A stretch of DNA of 64,000 bases from contig NZ_JACRSX010000010.1 of assembly GCF_014384985.1 (NCBI RefSeq), positions 1-64,000 of the forward strand. Reading direction: 5' to 3'. The translations under genes and the position numbers were made by a program. Below, in pieces: positions 16,680 through 26,038 of the stretch. Position 1 is the first letter of the stretch, and every line of letters starts with the position of its first letter. This stretch comes from Jutongia huaianensis. GTDB lineage: Bacteria; Bacillota; Clostridia; Lachnospirales; Lachnospiraceae. The notes beneath the pieces were generated by a model that saw only the letters and a program-made list of their open reading frames with translations, searched no databases and was not told where the DNA came from.

Positions 16680-17345
16680 ATGAAAAAAATAGTGATCGTG
16701 GAGGATGAGAAGGTGATCCGGGAGGAGTTGTATGCTCTTCTGGAAAATGCGGGATATGGGCCTGTGGCTGTGACCGATTTTGTACATACGGTACCGGAGA
16801 TATTAAACAGTGGTGCAGATCTGGTGCTCCTGGACATCAATATTCCAAAGATGAATGGAGAACAGGTGCTGCGGGAAATCCGCCAGAAGTCGGAAATTCC
16901 GGTGATTATGGTGACAAGCCGCACGGAAGAGCTGGATGAGGTGCTTTCTATGAGTTATGGTGCGGATGATTATATTACGAAGCCCTATAACCCAACAATC
17001 CTTTTGCTGCGTATTCAGGCGATTCTCAAACGGATAGAAAATACCGGGGCGGATCTGTACCATTATCGGGACATTGAGATCCGGCAGGCCAAGGGTGTCC
17101 TGAATCGTGGACAGGATCAGATGGTCCTTACGAAAAATGAAATGCTGATCTTTATGGTTCTGCTTCATCATCAGGGGGAGATCGTATCGAGGGATGATCT
17201 GATGACCGAATTATGGGACAATAGTGAATATATCAGTGACAATGCCCTGACGGTGAATATCAGCAGACTCCGGGCAAAGCTGGAGCAGATGGGGTATCCT
17301 GATGTGATAGAAACCAGAAAAAAACAGGGGTATGTATTAGTGTAG
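16680..17345 (+). CDS. OmpR-type response regulator (BceR-like)
   Basis: A 221-residue regulator: receiver domain with the acidic pair E8-D9, phosphoacceptor D52 (LLDINIP), Thr in VTSRT and Lys in YITKPYNP, then a winged-helix DNA-binding domain (SRDDLMTELWDNSEYISDNA; VIETRKKQGYVLV). Followed by a short histidine kinase and an ABC transporter of the peptide-antibiotic-resistance type, so it most likely activates the transporter genes at 18450-21249 in response to antimicrobial peptides. GGAGC is 7 nt before ATG 16680. Confidence 0.93.
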   Translation: MKKIVIVEDEKVIREELYALLENAGYGPVAVTDFVHTVPEILNSGADLVLLDINIPKMNGEQVLREIRQKSEIPVIMVTSRTEELDEVLSMSYGADDYITKPYNPTILLLRIQAILKRIENTGADLYHYRDIEIRQAKGVLNRGQDQMVLTKNEMLIFMVLLHHQGEIVSRDDLMTELWDNSEYISDNALTVNISRLRAKLEQMGYPDVIETRKKQGYVLV

Positions 17346-17372
17346 ACGTTCAGAAAGGAATTCAGGTCGATT

Positions 17373-18374
17373 ATGAATTGGAAACGTTATTTACAGGATA
17401 AACGAGTAGAGATCCTTATATTTATGGTGGGGGTGATCATAGAAGCGGTTTTTCTGGCGGCATGTCAGGTGGAAACGGAGCTGTTTCTGGTGGCTGTATT
17501 GGTGCCTCTGGTGGCGTGGCTTTTTTGTCTGCTTTATGATTATTACCGTAAAAACTCTTTTTACCGGAGGCTTTTTCAAAATCTGGACCGGATGGATCAG
17601 AAATATCTGGTGTTAGAGACATTGGAAAGCCCCCGGTTTTATGATGGAGAACTTTTGAAGGAGGCACTGTATGAAGCCAATAAATCCATGACGGAGCATG
17701 TTAATGAAAGCCGCAGAGTGATGCGGGAGTTTAAAGATTTTATTGAAATGTGGGTTCATCAGGTAAAGCTTCCTGTGGCAAGTCTCCTGCTTTTGTGCCA
17801 CAATCATCCGGATGAAAACAACAAAAAATACATGGAGCAGCTTCGACGCATCGACCGTTATACGGAGCAGGTACTGTATTATACCAGAGCGGAGCATGCG
17901 GAGAAGGACTATCTGATCCAGGAGTGTTCTCTGGCAGGGATCATTCATCATATTGCCATGAAAAATAAAGATGATCTTCTGGAAAATAAAGTGGAATTTC
18001 AGGTAGAAAATTGTGATCTGTCTGTGGTGACCGATGAAAAATGGATGGAATTTGTGCTGGATCAGATTGTCAATAACAGTATAAAATACAGGCGTAAAGA
18101 AGGAGCCAGGATAAGGATTACTGCCCGGAAAGATAACAGACAGACAATATTATCCGTATGGGATAATGGAATTGGCATTGCATCCGGTGATCTGCCGCGG
18201 TTATTTGAAAAGTCCTTTACCGGCAGCAATGGACGTATTTTTCATCATATGGAGGAAAAATCAACCGGAATGGGTCTTTATATCGCATATAACATGTGCG
18301 AAAAGCTGGGTCATAAGATCAAAGTGGAGTCGGAGGAAGGAGAATATACCCGGATCAATATTACATTTTTGTAA
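17373..18374 (+). CDS. Intramembrane-sensing histidine kinase (BceS-like)
   Basis: A 333-residue kinase with two closely spaced N-terminal membrane helices (about 12-30 and 36-55) and almost no extracellular loop, as in BceS-type kinases that take their signal from the partner transporter. Phosphoacceptor H129 in WVHQVKLPV, N box QIVNNSIKYR, and ATP-lid glycines DNGIGIASGDL and TGMGLYIAYNM. Follows the response regulator by 27 nt. Expected to phosphorylate it when the transporter engages a peptide antibiotic. Confidence 0.92.
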   Translation: MNWKRYLQDKRVEILIFMVGVIIEAVFLAACQVETELFLVAVLVPLVAWLFCLLYDYYRKNSFYRRLFQNLDRMDQKYLVLETLESPRFYDGELLKEALYEANKSMTEHVNESRRVMREFKDFIEMWVHQVKLPVASLLLLCHNHPDENNKKYMEQLRRIDRYTEQVLYYTRAEHAEKDYLIQECSLAGIIHHIAMKNKDDLLENKVEFQVENCDLSVVTDEKWMEFVLDQIVNNSIKYRRKEGARIRITARKDNRQTILSVWDNGIGIASGDLPRLFEKSFTGSNGRIFHHMEEKSTGMGLYIAYNMCEKLGHKIKVESEEGEYTRINITFL

Positions 18375-18394
18375 TGTACAGTCAGTTTGAAAAA

Positions 18395-18423
18395 ACGACA
18401 GAAACCGGATTCCCCGATACAAT
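18395..18423 (+). promoter_or_regulatory. Probable promoter of the Bce-like transporter
   Basis: ACGACA (18395-18400), 17 nt, TACAAT (18418-18423), in the 75-nt gap between kinase and transporter genes, the usual place for a BceR-controlled promoter. Confidence 0.5.
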
Positions 18424-18449
18424 AAGGAAAACATGAAAGGGGAAATAAA

Positions 18450-19217
18450 ATGGACAAAACATTACAGGTAGAACATTTGGAAAAGTATTATGGAAGCAGG
18501 TCAAGTCTCACCAAGGCAATTGATGATCTGTCCTTTAATGTGGAGCCGCAGGAGTTTGTGGCGATCATGGGAGCATCCGGAAGTGGAAAGACAACACTTT
18601 TGAATTGTATTTCTACGGTAGACAGACCCACAGCAGGCCATATCTTTGTGGACGGAGAGGACATTACGAAGTTAAAAGGAGAGGCGTTAAACCGGTTCCG
18701 GAGAGAGCGGTTTGGCTTTATTTTTCAGGATTTTAATTTATTGGATACCCTGACCGCATATGAAAATATTGCGTTGGCATTGTCGATCCAGAATGTAAAG
18801 GCGGCAGACATTGACAAACGGGTTATCAAGGCAGCAAAGGATCTGGATATTGTAAATGTCCTGAGAAAATATCCTTATGAGATGTCCGGTGGACAGAAGC
18901 AGCGGGTGGCATCGGCAAGAGCTATTGTGACAGAGCCGAAGCTGATCCTGGCAGATGAGCCTACCGGTGCTCTGGATTCCAAATCCTCCAGACTTTTGCT
19001 GGAGAAGTTCTTATATATGAACCGGGAGCTTCAGGCAACAATCCTGATGGTTACTCACGATTCTTTTTCTGCCAGTTATGCCTCCAGAGTTATTTTCATT
19101 AAGGATGGAAAGCTGTTTCACGAAATTCACCGGGGAGATTCTTCAAAAAAGGAATTTTTCGGACAGATCATTGATGTGCTCACTTTGTTGGGAGGTGATG
19201 TCAGCGATGCTCTTTAA
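18450..19217 (+). CDS. ABC transporter ATPase (BceA-like)
   Basis: A 255-residue ATPase of the MacB/BceA group. Walker [10 protein letters not shown] near residues 40-48, Q loop in FIFQDFNLL, signature MSGGQKQRV near 148-156, Walker [14 protein letters not shown] and H loop VTHD. It powers the BceB-like permease encoded next, the reading frames overlapping by 11 nt. The pair is expected to protect against cell-wall-active peptides. AAAGGGG precedes ATG 18450. Confidence 0.93.
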   Translation: MDKTLQVEHLEKYYGSRSSLTKAIDDLSFNVEPQEFVAIMGASGSGKTTLLNCISTVDRPTAGHIFVDGEDITKLKGEALNRFRRERFGFIFQDFNLLDTLTAYENIALALSIQNVKAADIDKRVIKAAKDLDIVNVLRKYPYEMSGGQKQRVASARAIVTEPKLILADEPTGALDSKSSRLLLEKFLYMNRELQATILMVTHDSFSASYASRVIFIKDGKLFHEIHRGDSSKKEFFGQIIDVLTLLGGDVSDAL

Positions 19218-21249
19218 GATAGCCTGGAAAAATATGAGAAAAAGTATAAAGGATTATACGATTTATTTTTTTACGATTGTTATTGGTGTGGCAATATTTT
19301 ATATATTTAATTCGTTAGGCTCCCAGACGGTTATGATGAATGTGTCTGCGGATACCAGAGAGATCATTAAAATGATGACAACGATCATGTCGGGACTCAG
19401 TGTGTTTGTTTCCTTTGTACTGGCATTTCTGATCATCTATGCCAATCGTTTTCTGATGAAGCGCCGGAATAGAGAGTTTGGAATTTATCTGACTCTTGGC
19501 ATGGGAAAACGTAAGGTTTCCGGGATATTGGTGTTAGAGACATTGGTGGTAGGAGCTTTTTCATTGGTGGCAGGTCTTGGAATCGGTATTTTTGCCTCTC
19601 AGTTTATGAGTGCCTTTGTGGCAAATATGTTTGACGCAGATATGACCAGGTACCGGTTTGTCTTTTCGGGGGATGCCTGCATCAAAACTGTGATCTGCTT
19701 TGTGATCATTTATGGAATTGTGATCCTGTTTAATACTATTAATATCAGCCGCTGCAAGCTGATCGATCTGATCTATGCAGGACGCAGATCCGAAAAGCGA
19801 CCGATGAAAAATCCGTGGATCTGTACGATCATTTTCATCGCGGCAGCGATCGCATTGGGACGCTGTTATTATCTGGTGGGGAGTGATAAGGTGAATATCT
19901 CACTGGATGGTCTGAAATGGATCCTGGTCACGGGAGTTGTGAGTACATTTCTGATCTTCTGGTCGGTATCCGGGCTGCTGCTTCGCGTTGTCATGTCTAT
20001 TAAGAAGCTGTATTATAAGGGGCTGAACAGCTTTGTCCTTCGCCAGCTCAGCAGCAAGATCAACACCACGGTATTTTCTATGACCATCATCTGTCTGATG
20101 CTTTTTGTGACCATCTGTGTGCTGACCTCGGCCTTTGCCATCAAAAATACTACGGCGGAAAATCTCAAAAAAATGGCACCGGCAGATATTGAATTTAAGG
20201 TCAATATGAATCTGGATCTTTTTGCCGGAAAAGATCAGAAATACAGCCGGAAGCAGATAGAAAATTCCCATTTCAATGTGGTGCAGAGATATGAAAAGAA
20301 GAAGGTGGATCTGAACAAATATTTGAAGGAATCCTGTGAGGTTAAGGTTTACCGCAGCCCGAAACTGACCTTTGCAGAGTTTTGCGGAGATACCATTCAG
20401 GACGTTAAGGAACAGTATCCTTTTATGCTTGTAAATACCGGAGAGGATATTGTGACGATCAGTGATTACAACCGGTTAATGGAGCTGTTTGGTGGTAAGA
20501 AATACACACTGGCTGAGGATGAATATATGGTTGTCGCCAATTTTGATGGAATCATACCGGTCCGCAATCGGGTGTTGTCACAGGGAAGACAGTTAAATGT
20601 GTTTGACAGGAAATTAAAGCCAAAGTATAAGGAATGTCAGGATGGTTTTATGGACATTTCTTCCCAGAAATTAGATATGGGATTTCTGGTGGTACCGGAT
20701 GATGTCGTACAGGAAAAATGGATCGCAGAGGATTGTCTGTTTGGAAATTATAAGGCATCTGCCAAACAGGAGGTGCGCAGGCTGGAGGATGAGCTTCGGA
20801 AGCTTCCGCTGAAGAGTACCTGCATTTATGCATCCAAACAGGAGATCGCTGATGCAAGTCTGGGGCTCAGTGCTATGGTGACCTTTATCGGACTTTATCT
20901 GGGCATTGTTTTTTTAATTGCGGGAGCAGCCATCCTTGCCCTTAAGGAGCTGTCCGAAAGTGCGGACAATGTGGAACGCTACCGGATGCTCCGTAAGCTT
21001 GGAGTGGAAAATCGTATGTTAAACGGTGCACTGTTCCGTCAGATATTCATTTTCTTCCTTTGTCCAATGGTGCTTGCAGTGATTCATTCTTATTTTGGAA
21101 TGCAGTTTTCTACCAGACTTCTTACTTATGTGGCAGAGAAGGATCAGCTGTTTACGGCGACAATGCTGGCGGCAGCGATTATTGCAGTGCTCTATGGAGG
21201 TTATCTGATCATTACCTATTTTAGTAGTAAATCGATTGTCCGGGAATAA
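19207..21249 (+). CDS. ABC transporter permease (BceB-like)
   Basis: A 680-residue membrane protein: one N-terminal helix, a three-helix FtsX bundle, further helices, a large extracellular domain of about 200 residues (roughly 330-540) and a final FtsX-type helix group, ten segments in all as in BceB. ATG 19207 ([13 protein letters not shown]) is chosen because it overlaps the ATPase gene by 11 nt with GGGAGGTGATG upstream; the frame is open further upstream only as overlap. It both detects and clears peptide antibiotics in this family. Confidence 0.92.
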   Translation: MLFKIAWKNMRKSIKDYTIYFFTIVIGVAIFYIFNSLGSQTVMMNVSADTREIIKMMTTIMSGLSVFVSFVLAFLIIYANRFLMKRRNREFGIYLTLGMGKRKVSGILVLETLVVGAFSLVAGLGIGIFASQFMSAFVANMFDADMTRYRFVFSGDACIKTVICFVIIYGIVILFNTINISRCKLIDLIYAGRRSEKRPMKNPWICTIIFIAAAIALGRCYYLVGSDKVNISLDGLKWILVTGVVSTFLIFWSVSGLLLRVVMSIKKLYYKGLNSFVLRQLSSKINTTVFSMTIICLMLFVTICVLTSAFAIKNTTAENLKKMAPADIEFKVNMNLDLFAGKDQKYSRKQIENSHFNVVQRYEKKKVDLNKYLKESCEVKVYRSPKLTFAEFCGDTIQDVKEQYPFMLVNTGEDIVTISDYNRLMELFGGKKYTLAEDEYMVVANFDGIIPVRNRVLSQGRQLNVFDRKLKPKYKECQDGFMDISSQKLDMGFLVVPDDVVQEKWIAEDCLFGNYKASAKQEVRRLEDELRKLPLKSTCIYASKQEIADASLGLSAMVTFIGLYLGIVFLIAGAAILALKELSESADNVERYRMLRKLGVENRMLNGALFRQIFIFFLCPMVLAVIHSYFGMQFSTRLLTYVAEKDQLFTATMLAAAIIAVLYGGYLIITYFSSKSIVRE

Positions 21250-21273
21250 TCATACCTTCCATAATCTGGAGGA

Positions 21274-21303
21274 TTGCAATGTCCTTTGGACTGGTGCTAT
21301 AAT
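21274..21303 (+). promoter_or_regulatory. Promoter giving a near-leaderless polymerase mRNA
   Basis: TTGCAA (21274-21279), 18 nt, TATAAT (21298-21303). Expected transcription start is at about 21310, the A of the ATG start codon. Confidence 0.55.
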
Positions 21304-21309
21304 AGGATT

Positions 21310-22830
21310 ATGAAGGAACGGACTTATATTGCAATTGATCTAAAATCTTTTTATGCATCGGTGGAATGTGTGGAGCGGGGACTTGATCCGCTGACGACAA
21401 ATCTGGTGGTAGCCGATGCCGGCAGGACAGAGAAAACAATATGTCTGGCGGTCTCGCCATCCCTGAAAAGCTATGGGATATCGGGACGTGCCAGACTTTT
21501 TGAGGTGGTTCAGAGAGTAAAGGAGATCAACCGGGAGAGGAGAAGCAGGGCGCCGGGATACCGGCTGGAGGGAAGCTCTGTTCTGGCACAGGAGCTGGAA
21601 GAAGATCCGGCTCTTGCAGTGGATTATATTGCAGCTCCGCCGAGAATGGCATATTATATGGAGTACAGCACAAGGATTTATGATATTTACCTGAAGTATG
21701 TGGCTGCGGAGGATATGCATGTCTATTCTGTGGATGAAGTATTTATGGATGTGACGGACTATCTGGAAGTGTATCAGAAGACACCAGGGCAGCTGGCAGC
21801 AACCATTATACAGGATGTGCTTGAAACGACAGGGATCACGGCGACAGCGGGGATTGGAACGAATCTTTATCTGTGTAAGATTGCGATGGATGTGGAGGCA
21901 AAGCATATTGAACCGGATGAGAACGGGGTGCGGATCGCCCGGTTAGATGAAATGAGCTACCGGCGGAACCTGTGGACGCATCAGCCCATTACGGATTTCT
22001 GGCGGATAGGACCGGGATATGCCAGAAAGCTTGCGCAGGCCGGGTTATATACCATGGGAGATGTGGCACGCTGTTCTATTGGAAAAGCCGGCGACTATTA
22101 TAATGAGGATCTGCTTTACAAGCTGTTTGGGGTGAATGCAGAGCTTCTGATCGATCATGCCTGGGGATGGGAACCCTGCACCATCGCCCAGATCAAAAGC
22201 TATCGGCCGTCAACGAATAGTCTTGGCTCCGGTCAGGTATTGTCTTGCCCATATGACTGGGAAAAGGCACGGCTCGTGGTCAAAGAGATGACAGATCTTC
22301 TTGTGCTGGAGCTGGTGGATAAAGGCCTTGTGACGGATCAGATGGTCCTGACGGTAGGTTATGATGTGGACAATCTCCGGCAGGATCAAAAGAAGCGGTA
22401 CCGCGGGGAGGTGACCACGGACCGTTATGGCCGGAAAATACCAAAGCATGCCCATGGCACTGTTAATCTTGTCAGAAAGACTTCGTCTACCCACCTGATC
22501 ATGGAGGAGGTTCTGTCATTATATGATGATATTGTCAATGAAAAGCTCATGATCCGGCGGATCAATATCACGGCAAACCGTGTGATCCCTGAGGCAGATG
22601 CGGAGCGGGAAACACAGTTTGAGCAGCTCAGTCTGTTTGAGGATGCAGAGCAGGAGGAGATTCGCAAACAGCAGGAGGAGCAGGAACTTGCCAGAGAGAA
22701 GCGGATGCAGCATGCGGTGATTGACATTAAAAAGAAATTTGGTAAAAATGCGATCCTCAAAGGAATGAACCTGGAGGAGGGAGCAACCGCCAGAAACAGG
22801 AACAATCAGATTGGAGGGCATCGGGCATGA
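21310..22830 (+). CDS. Y-family DNA polymerase (UmuC/UvrX type)
   Basis: A 506-residue translesion polymerase. Catalytic acidic residues are seen in YIAIDLKSFYASVE and VYSVDEVFMDVTDY; a finger/little-finger domain follows, and a PCNA/beta-clamp-like QLSLF peptide sits near the C-terminus (FEQLSLFED). It resembles plasmid- and chromosome-borne UvrX-type polymerases that pair with YolD. ATG 21310 has no ribosome site and coincides with the predicted transcription start, so the message may be leaderless. Stop codon overlaps the YolD start (ATGA). No LexA box was found upstream. Confidence 0.9.
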   Translation: MKERTYIAIDLKSFYASVECVERGLDPLTTNLVVADAGRTEKTICLAVSPSLKSYGISGRARLFEVVQRVKEINRERRSRAPGYRLEGSSVLAQELEEDPALAVDYIAAPPRMAYYMEYSTRIYDIYLKYVAAEDMHVYSVDEVFMDVTDYLEVYQKTPGQLAATIIQDVLETTGITATAGIGTNLYLCKIAMDVEAKHIEPDENGVRIARLDEMSYRRNLWTHQPITDFWRIGPGYARKLAQAGLYTMGDVARCSIGKAGDYYNEDLLYKLFGVNAELLIDHAWGWEPCTIAQIKSYRPSTNSLGSGQVLSCPYDWEKARLVVKEMTDLLVLELVDKGLVTDQMVLTVGYDVDNLRQDQKKRYRGEVTTDRYGRKIPKHAHGTVNLVRKTSSTHLIMEEVLSLYDDIVNEKLMIRRINITANRVIPEADAERETQFEQLSLFEDAEQEEIRKQQEEQELAREKRMQHAVIDIKKKFGKNAILKGMNLEEGATARNRNNQIGGHRA

Positions 22831-23258
22831 CAGAGTCAGGAGGGGGATCTGCAAAGCTGCAGGAATCATTTCCTTATGAAGATATCGTAAATCTGCCTCA
22901 TCACCGTTCCGAGACGCATCCCCATATGTCTATGGAGGAGCGGGCAGCACAGTTTTCTTCTTTTGCTGCATTAACCGGACATAAGGAGGCAGTGCAGGAG
23001 AAGGCACGCCGTACCAGCAGAAGGATGGAGCTGGATGAGGATCAGAAGGCACGGCTGGACGAAAAGCTGCAGGAGCTTTGCAGAGAGGAAGAAGGACGGG
23101 AGACAGAATTTACGGTTTTTTATCCCGATGACAAAAAAAGCGGCGGCTCTTATGAAAAGGTATGTGGAGTTCTGAAGCGGATTGATGTCTATGAAAAAGT
23201 GATCTGGCTGGAGGATGGAAAAAGCCTTAAAATATCGGATATTATTGACATTCAGTGA
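22827..23258 (+). CDS. YolD-like protein
   Basis: A 143-residue protein of the YolD-like family: MSMEERAAQFSSFAALTGH is the family signature region, followed by a charged helix and a C-terminal WYL-like strand segment (RIDVYEKVIWLEDGKSLKIS DIIDI). YolD genes habitually accompany Y-family polymerase genes in Firmicutes; here the start overlaps the polymerase stop by 4 nt, indicating translational coupling. Exact role in damage tolerance is not established. Confidence 0.88.
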   Translation: MTESGGGSAKLQESFPYEDIVNLPHHRSETHPHMSMEERAAQFSSFAALTGHKEAVQEKARRTSRRMELDEDQKARLDEKLQELCREEEGRETEFTVFYPDDKKSGGSYEKVCGVLKRIDVYEKVIWLEDGKSLKISDIIDIQ

Positions 23259-23279
23259 GTGGAAAAGATGTGGGTGTAA

Positions 23280-23308
23280 TTGACGATTTTGTGAAAAAAT
23301 GATATGAT
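23280..23308 (+). promoter_or_regulatory. Promoter of the cytidylate-kinase-like gene
   Basis: TTGACG (23280-23285), 17 nt, TATGAT (23303-23308), followed 19 nt later by GGGAGG. Confidence 0.75.
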
Positions 23309-23334
23309 AAATACAAAGAAGGGAGGCGCAAATA

Positions 23335-23946
23335 ATGGAAAAACAATGGATTATTTCAATCAGCAGAGAGTACGGAACAGGTGGACATAAGATTGCAGAA
23401 AAGCTTGCCCAGATATTTGACTTTCCGGTTTATGATCGTGAGCTGTTAGATAATGTGTTTGGAGATGAGGCAAATGTAGAGGAGTGGCGTGAGTGCGATG
23501 AAATGCCTGCACCATTGGCATTTTCCAAGAAGTTTTCCGGCACAAAGAATTCGTCAGAGTACACACTGGCGAAGCGTCAGTTTAATTATCTGCGAAAGAA
23601 AGCCAACGAGGGAGGTTCCTTTGTTGTGGTAGGCCGTTGTTCGGAGTACATTCTGAAGGATTACGCGGGACTGATCCCAATCTTCATTCTGGGAGATGAG
23701 GATGTCAAGGTAAAGCAGGTTATGGAGAGTCGCAATTTCACAGAAAAGGAAGCGAAGGCAGCACTTGCCCGCCACAATAGATTGAGAAAGAGATATCACA
23801 ACAGCTATTGTGAGGGGAAATGGGGAGACTCCAGATGTTATGATATCTGTATCAACAGCAGCCGGTTAGGTTTTGATGGCACGGTGAAGTTCCTGGAGGA
23901 GTATATCCGGGAAAGAATGAAACAGGACCAGAACAACAAAAATTAA
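23335..23946 (+). CDS. Cytidylate kinase-like family protein
   Basis: A 203-residue P-loop kinase: SREYGTGGHKIAEKLA near residues 10-25 gives the nucleotide-binding loop, then YDRELLDNV, a lid-type arginine region RKKANEGGSFVVVGRCSEYI and the RHNRLRKRYHNSY segment. It belongs to the cytidylate-kinase-like group (PF13189) frequent in Clostridia, distinct from true Cmk, so its substrate is uncertain. GGGAGG precedes ATG 23335. Confidence 0.85.
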   Translation: MEKQWIISISREYGTGGHKIAEKLAQIFDFPVYDRELLDNVFGDEANVEEWRECDEMPAPLAFSKKFSGTKNSSEYTLAKRQFNYLRKKANEGGSFVVVGRCSEYILKDYAGLIPIFILGDEDVKVKQVMESRNFTEKEAKAALARHNRLRKRYHNSYCEGKWGDSRCYDICINSSRLGFDGTVKFLEEYIRERMKQDQNNKN

Positions 23947-23956
23947 GTTTTGACAT

Positions 23957-23972
23957 ATCAATGATCATTGAT
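23957..23972. repeat. Perfect 16-bp palindrome
   Basis: ATCAATGATCATTGAT is its own reverse complement, directly after a TTGACA hexamer (23950-23955). No good -10 follows at normal spacing. Could be an operator or the start of a transcript end signal. Confidence 0.4.
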
Positions 23973-23998
23973 TCGTTGTACTTGGAAAAGTATGAGGA

Positions 23999-24043
23999 GA
24001 CTGCCGGTTTGTTACTGCTTTGGGCGATAACATTCCGGCAGTC
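23999..24043 (+). terminator. Hairpin between kinase-like gene and nth
   Basis: GACTGCCGG (23999-24007) pairs with CCGGCAGTC (24035-24043) around a 27-nt loop; the following sequence is only moderately T-rich. Confidence 0.4.
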
Positions 24044-24084
24044 GTTGTATTCGAGCTTTATATAAAGAAAATAGGAGAGAACAG

Positions 24085-24723
24085 ATGACAAAGAAGCAGA
24101 GGGCGTTAGAAATCATAGAACGGTTAAAAAAAGAATATCCGGATGCAGCATGTACGCTGGATTATGAAGAGGCATGGAAGCTGCTTGTCAGTGTGCGTCT
24201 GGCAGCCCAGTGTACCGACGCCCGTGTTAATGTGATCGTAAAGGGGCTGTTTGAGAAATACCCGGATGTCAATGCACTGGCGGAGGCAGAGGTCAGTGAG
24301 ATTGAGGAGATTGTGCGTCCCTGCGGACTTGGTAAGAGCAAGGCGAGGGACATCAGTGCCTGTATGAAGATGCTGCGGGATGAGTATGAAGGAAAGGTGC
24401 CTGATGATTTTGATGCACTTTTGAAGCTGCCGGGAGTCGGGCGCAAAAGTGCCAATCTGATCATGGGGGATGTCTTTGGCAAGCCCGCCATTGTGACAGA
24501 TACCCATTGCATCCGCCTGTCCAACCGTATGGGATTAGTAGACGGGATCAAGGAGCCCAAGAAGGTAGAGATGGCATTATGGAGGATCATTCCTCCCGAA
24601 GAAGGCAGTGATTTTTGTCATCGTCTGGTGATTCATGGACGTGAGGTATGTACGGCCAGAACGAAACCATATTGTGACAGGTGCTGTCTGGCAGATATCT
24701 GTCCGAAAAAAGGGATAGAATAA
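24085..24723 (+). CDS. nth: Endonuclease III
   Basis: A 212-residue base-excision repair glycosylase/AP lyase that removes oxidised pyrimidines. Helix-hairpin-helix LPGVGRKSANLI carries the catalytic Lys, and VTDTHCIRL the catalytic Asp. A C-terminal 4Fe-4S set is present, C189, C197, C200, C206; the first spacing is seven residues instead of the usual six. AGGAGAG precedes ATG 24085. Confidence 0.95.
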   Translation: MTKKQRALEIIERLKKEYPDAACTLDYEEAWKLLVSVRLAAQCTDARVNVIVKGLFEKYPDVNALAEAEVSEIEEIVRPCGLGKSKARDISACMKMLRDEYEGKVPDDFDALLKLPGVGRKSANLIMGDVFGKPAIVTDTHCIRLSNRMGLVDGIKEPKKVEMALWRIIPPEEGSDFCHRLVIHGREVCTARTKPYCDRCCLADICPKKGIE

Positions 24724-24808
24724 AGCTGGGGTTTTGATGTAAGTATAGGAAAGAACAGTGTTGGCAGGACAACAGAACAGGTTTTGCATGAAAAGGAGGC
24801 GGTCCGGA

Positions 24809-25783
24809 GTGACGATCAATGAAATTGCAAAGATGGCGGGAGTTTCCAGAGCTACCGTATCAAGATATTTAAATGATGGGTATGTCAGTGAGGAGAAAAA
24901 AGAACGGATTGCCGGAGTGATTGCAGAAACCGGTTATATCCCATCTTCTCAGGCACAGATGCTTCGTACCAAAAAAACGGGACTGATCGGAGTGATCATA
25001 CCGAAGATCAGCTCGGACTCCATCGGCCGTATGGTAGATGGAATCGGAGAGGAGCTGGCAAAGGAAGGATATCAGCTTTTACTGGCATCCACCAACAATA
25101 ATGAGCGGGAAGAGGTACGCTATCTTCAGACATTCCGGAATAACTATGTGGATGGAGTCATACTGATCGGAACGATCTTCCGAAAGGAACATCGGAAGGC
25201 ACTGGAGGAGCTGGAGGTGCCGGTGGTGATTCTGGGGCAGCAGTATGAGGGATATGCCTGTGTTTATCAGGATGACTGTCACAGTGCCAGAGACGTGGCG
25301 GAGCTTTTGACAAAAAACTGTCGTCATATTGCATATATTGGTGTTACTCCAAAGGACAAAGCAGTGGGGGCTGCAAGAAAAAAGGGGTTTCAGACTGCAT
25401 TGTCATCAAAGGGACTGGAGCCGGTGGCAGAGAAACAGATTGCTTTCCGGATGGAAGAGGGCTATCAGACGATGAGACAAATTGTGGAAACGATACCATA
25501 TATAGATGGTGTGTTCTGTGCTACGGATATGATCGCTGCCGGAGCATTACAGTATCTGCGGGAGGCGGGGCTTGAAAGAAAAGTATGTGTGACCGGAATG
25601 GGAGATTCCCAGATCGCGACGATCCTGCAGCCATCCCTGAGCACGGTACATTTTCACTATAAATCCAGTGGCAGAGAGGCAGCACGTCTTCTGATCGAAA
25701 TGCTGCAGAAGAGCGAGGATGTCCGCAAGGAGATCAAAATGGGGTATCAGATCATTGAGCGGGACAGCACAAGGGACATATGA
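24809..25783 (+). CDS. scrR: LacI-family repressor of the sucrose genes
   Basis: A 324-residue regulator with an N-terminal LacI helix-turn-helix (VTINEIAKMAGVSRATVSRY) and a periplasmic-binding-like effector domain (IGVIIPKISSDSIGRMVDGI; VCVTGMGDSQIATILQPSL). GTG 24809 is preferred: AAAAGGAGG lies 9 nt upstream and the family begins at this point; upstream in-frame starts at 24758 and 24788 would include that site. It precedes the sucrose PTS operon in the same direction, so sucrose- or fructose-phosphate-responsive repression of scrA is the likely role; the gene symbol rests on context. Confidence 0.85.
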   Translation: MTINEIAKMAGVSRATVSRYLNDGYVSEEKKERIAGVIAETGYIPSSQAQMLRTKKTGLIGVIIPKISSDSIGRMVDGIGEELAKEGYQLLLASTNNNEREEVRYLQTFRNNYVDGVILIGTIFRKEHRKALEELEVPVVILGQQYEGYACVYQDDCHSARDVAELLTKNCRHIAYIGVTPKDKAVGAARKKGFQTALSSKGLEPVAEKQIAFRMEEGYQTMRQIVETIPYIDGVFCATDMIAAGALQYLREAGLERKVCVTGMGDSQIATILQPSLSTVHFHYKSSGREAARLLIEMLQKSEDVRKEIKMGYQIIERDSTRDI

Positions 25784-25814
25784 TCAGATATTCCGGGGGG
25801 TGACAGAAGATTTT

Positions 25815-25844
25815 TTGACGAATCCGGTAAATGCCTTGTATAAA
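25815..25844 (+). promoter_or_regulatory. Distal promoter candidate before scrA
   Basis: TTGACG (25815-25820), 18 nt, TATAAA (25839-25844). Confidence 0.4.
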
Positions 25845-25884
25845 ATTCACAAATAAATTCCACAATAATTATGAAAAATGTCAA

Positions 25885-25939
25885 TATACAACAAATGATG
25901 AACTTGTTATAATTTGTTCAAGATGTGAGAACGATATCA
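25885..25939 (+). promoter_or_regulatory. scrA promoter with LacI/CcpA-type operator
   Basis: TATACA (25885-25890), 17 nt, TATAAT (25908-25913). A dyad TGAAC...GTTCA (25899-25920) overlaps the -10, and TGAGAACGATATCA (25926-25939) lies just after the expected start. The latter fits the cre/LacI-family pattern TGNAANCGNTNNCA with one mismatch, so ScrR, CcpA or both may bind here. Confidence 0.55.
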
Positions 25940-26038
25940 TATAAAGAAAAAGACATCTAATGAAAAAGGCTTGAAAAACTATAGAATGTATATGCGAGAT
26001 GGATTTCATATAATCACTCTTGCAGGATTGGAGGGCTT

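Noticed and set aside
21241..21310. LexA box before the Y-family polymerase
   Set aside because: No GAAC-N4-GTTC-like sequence is present.
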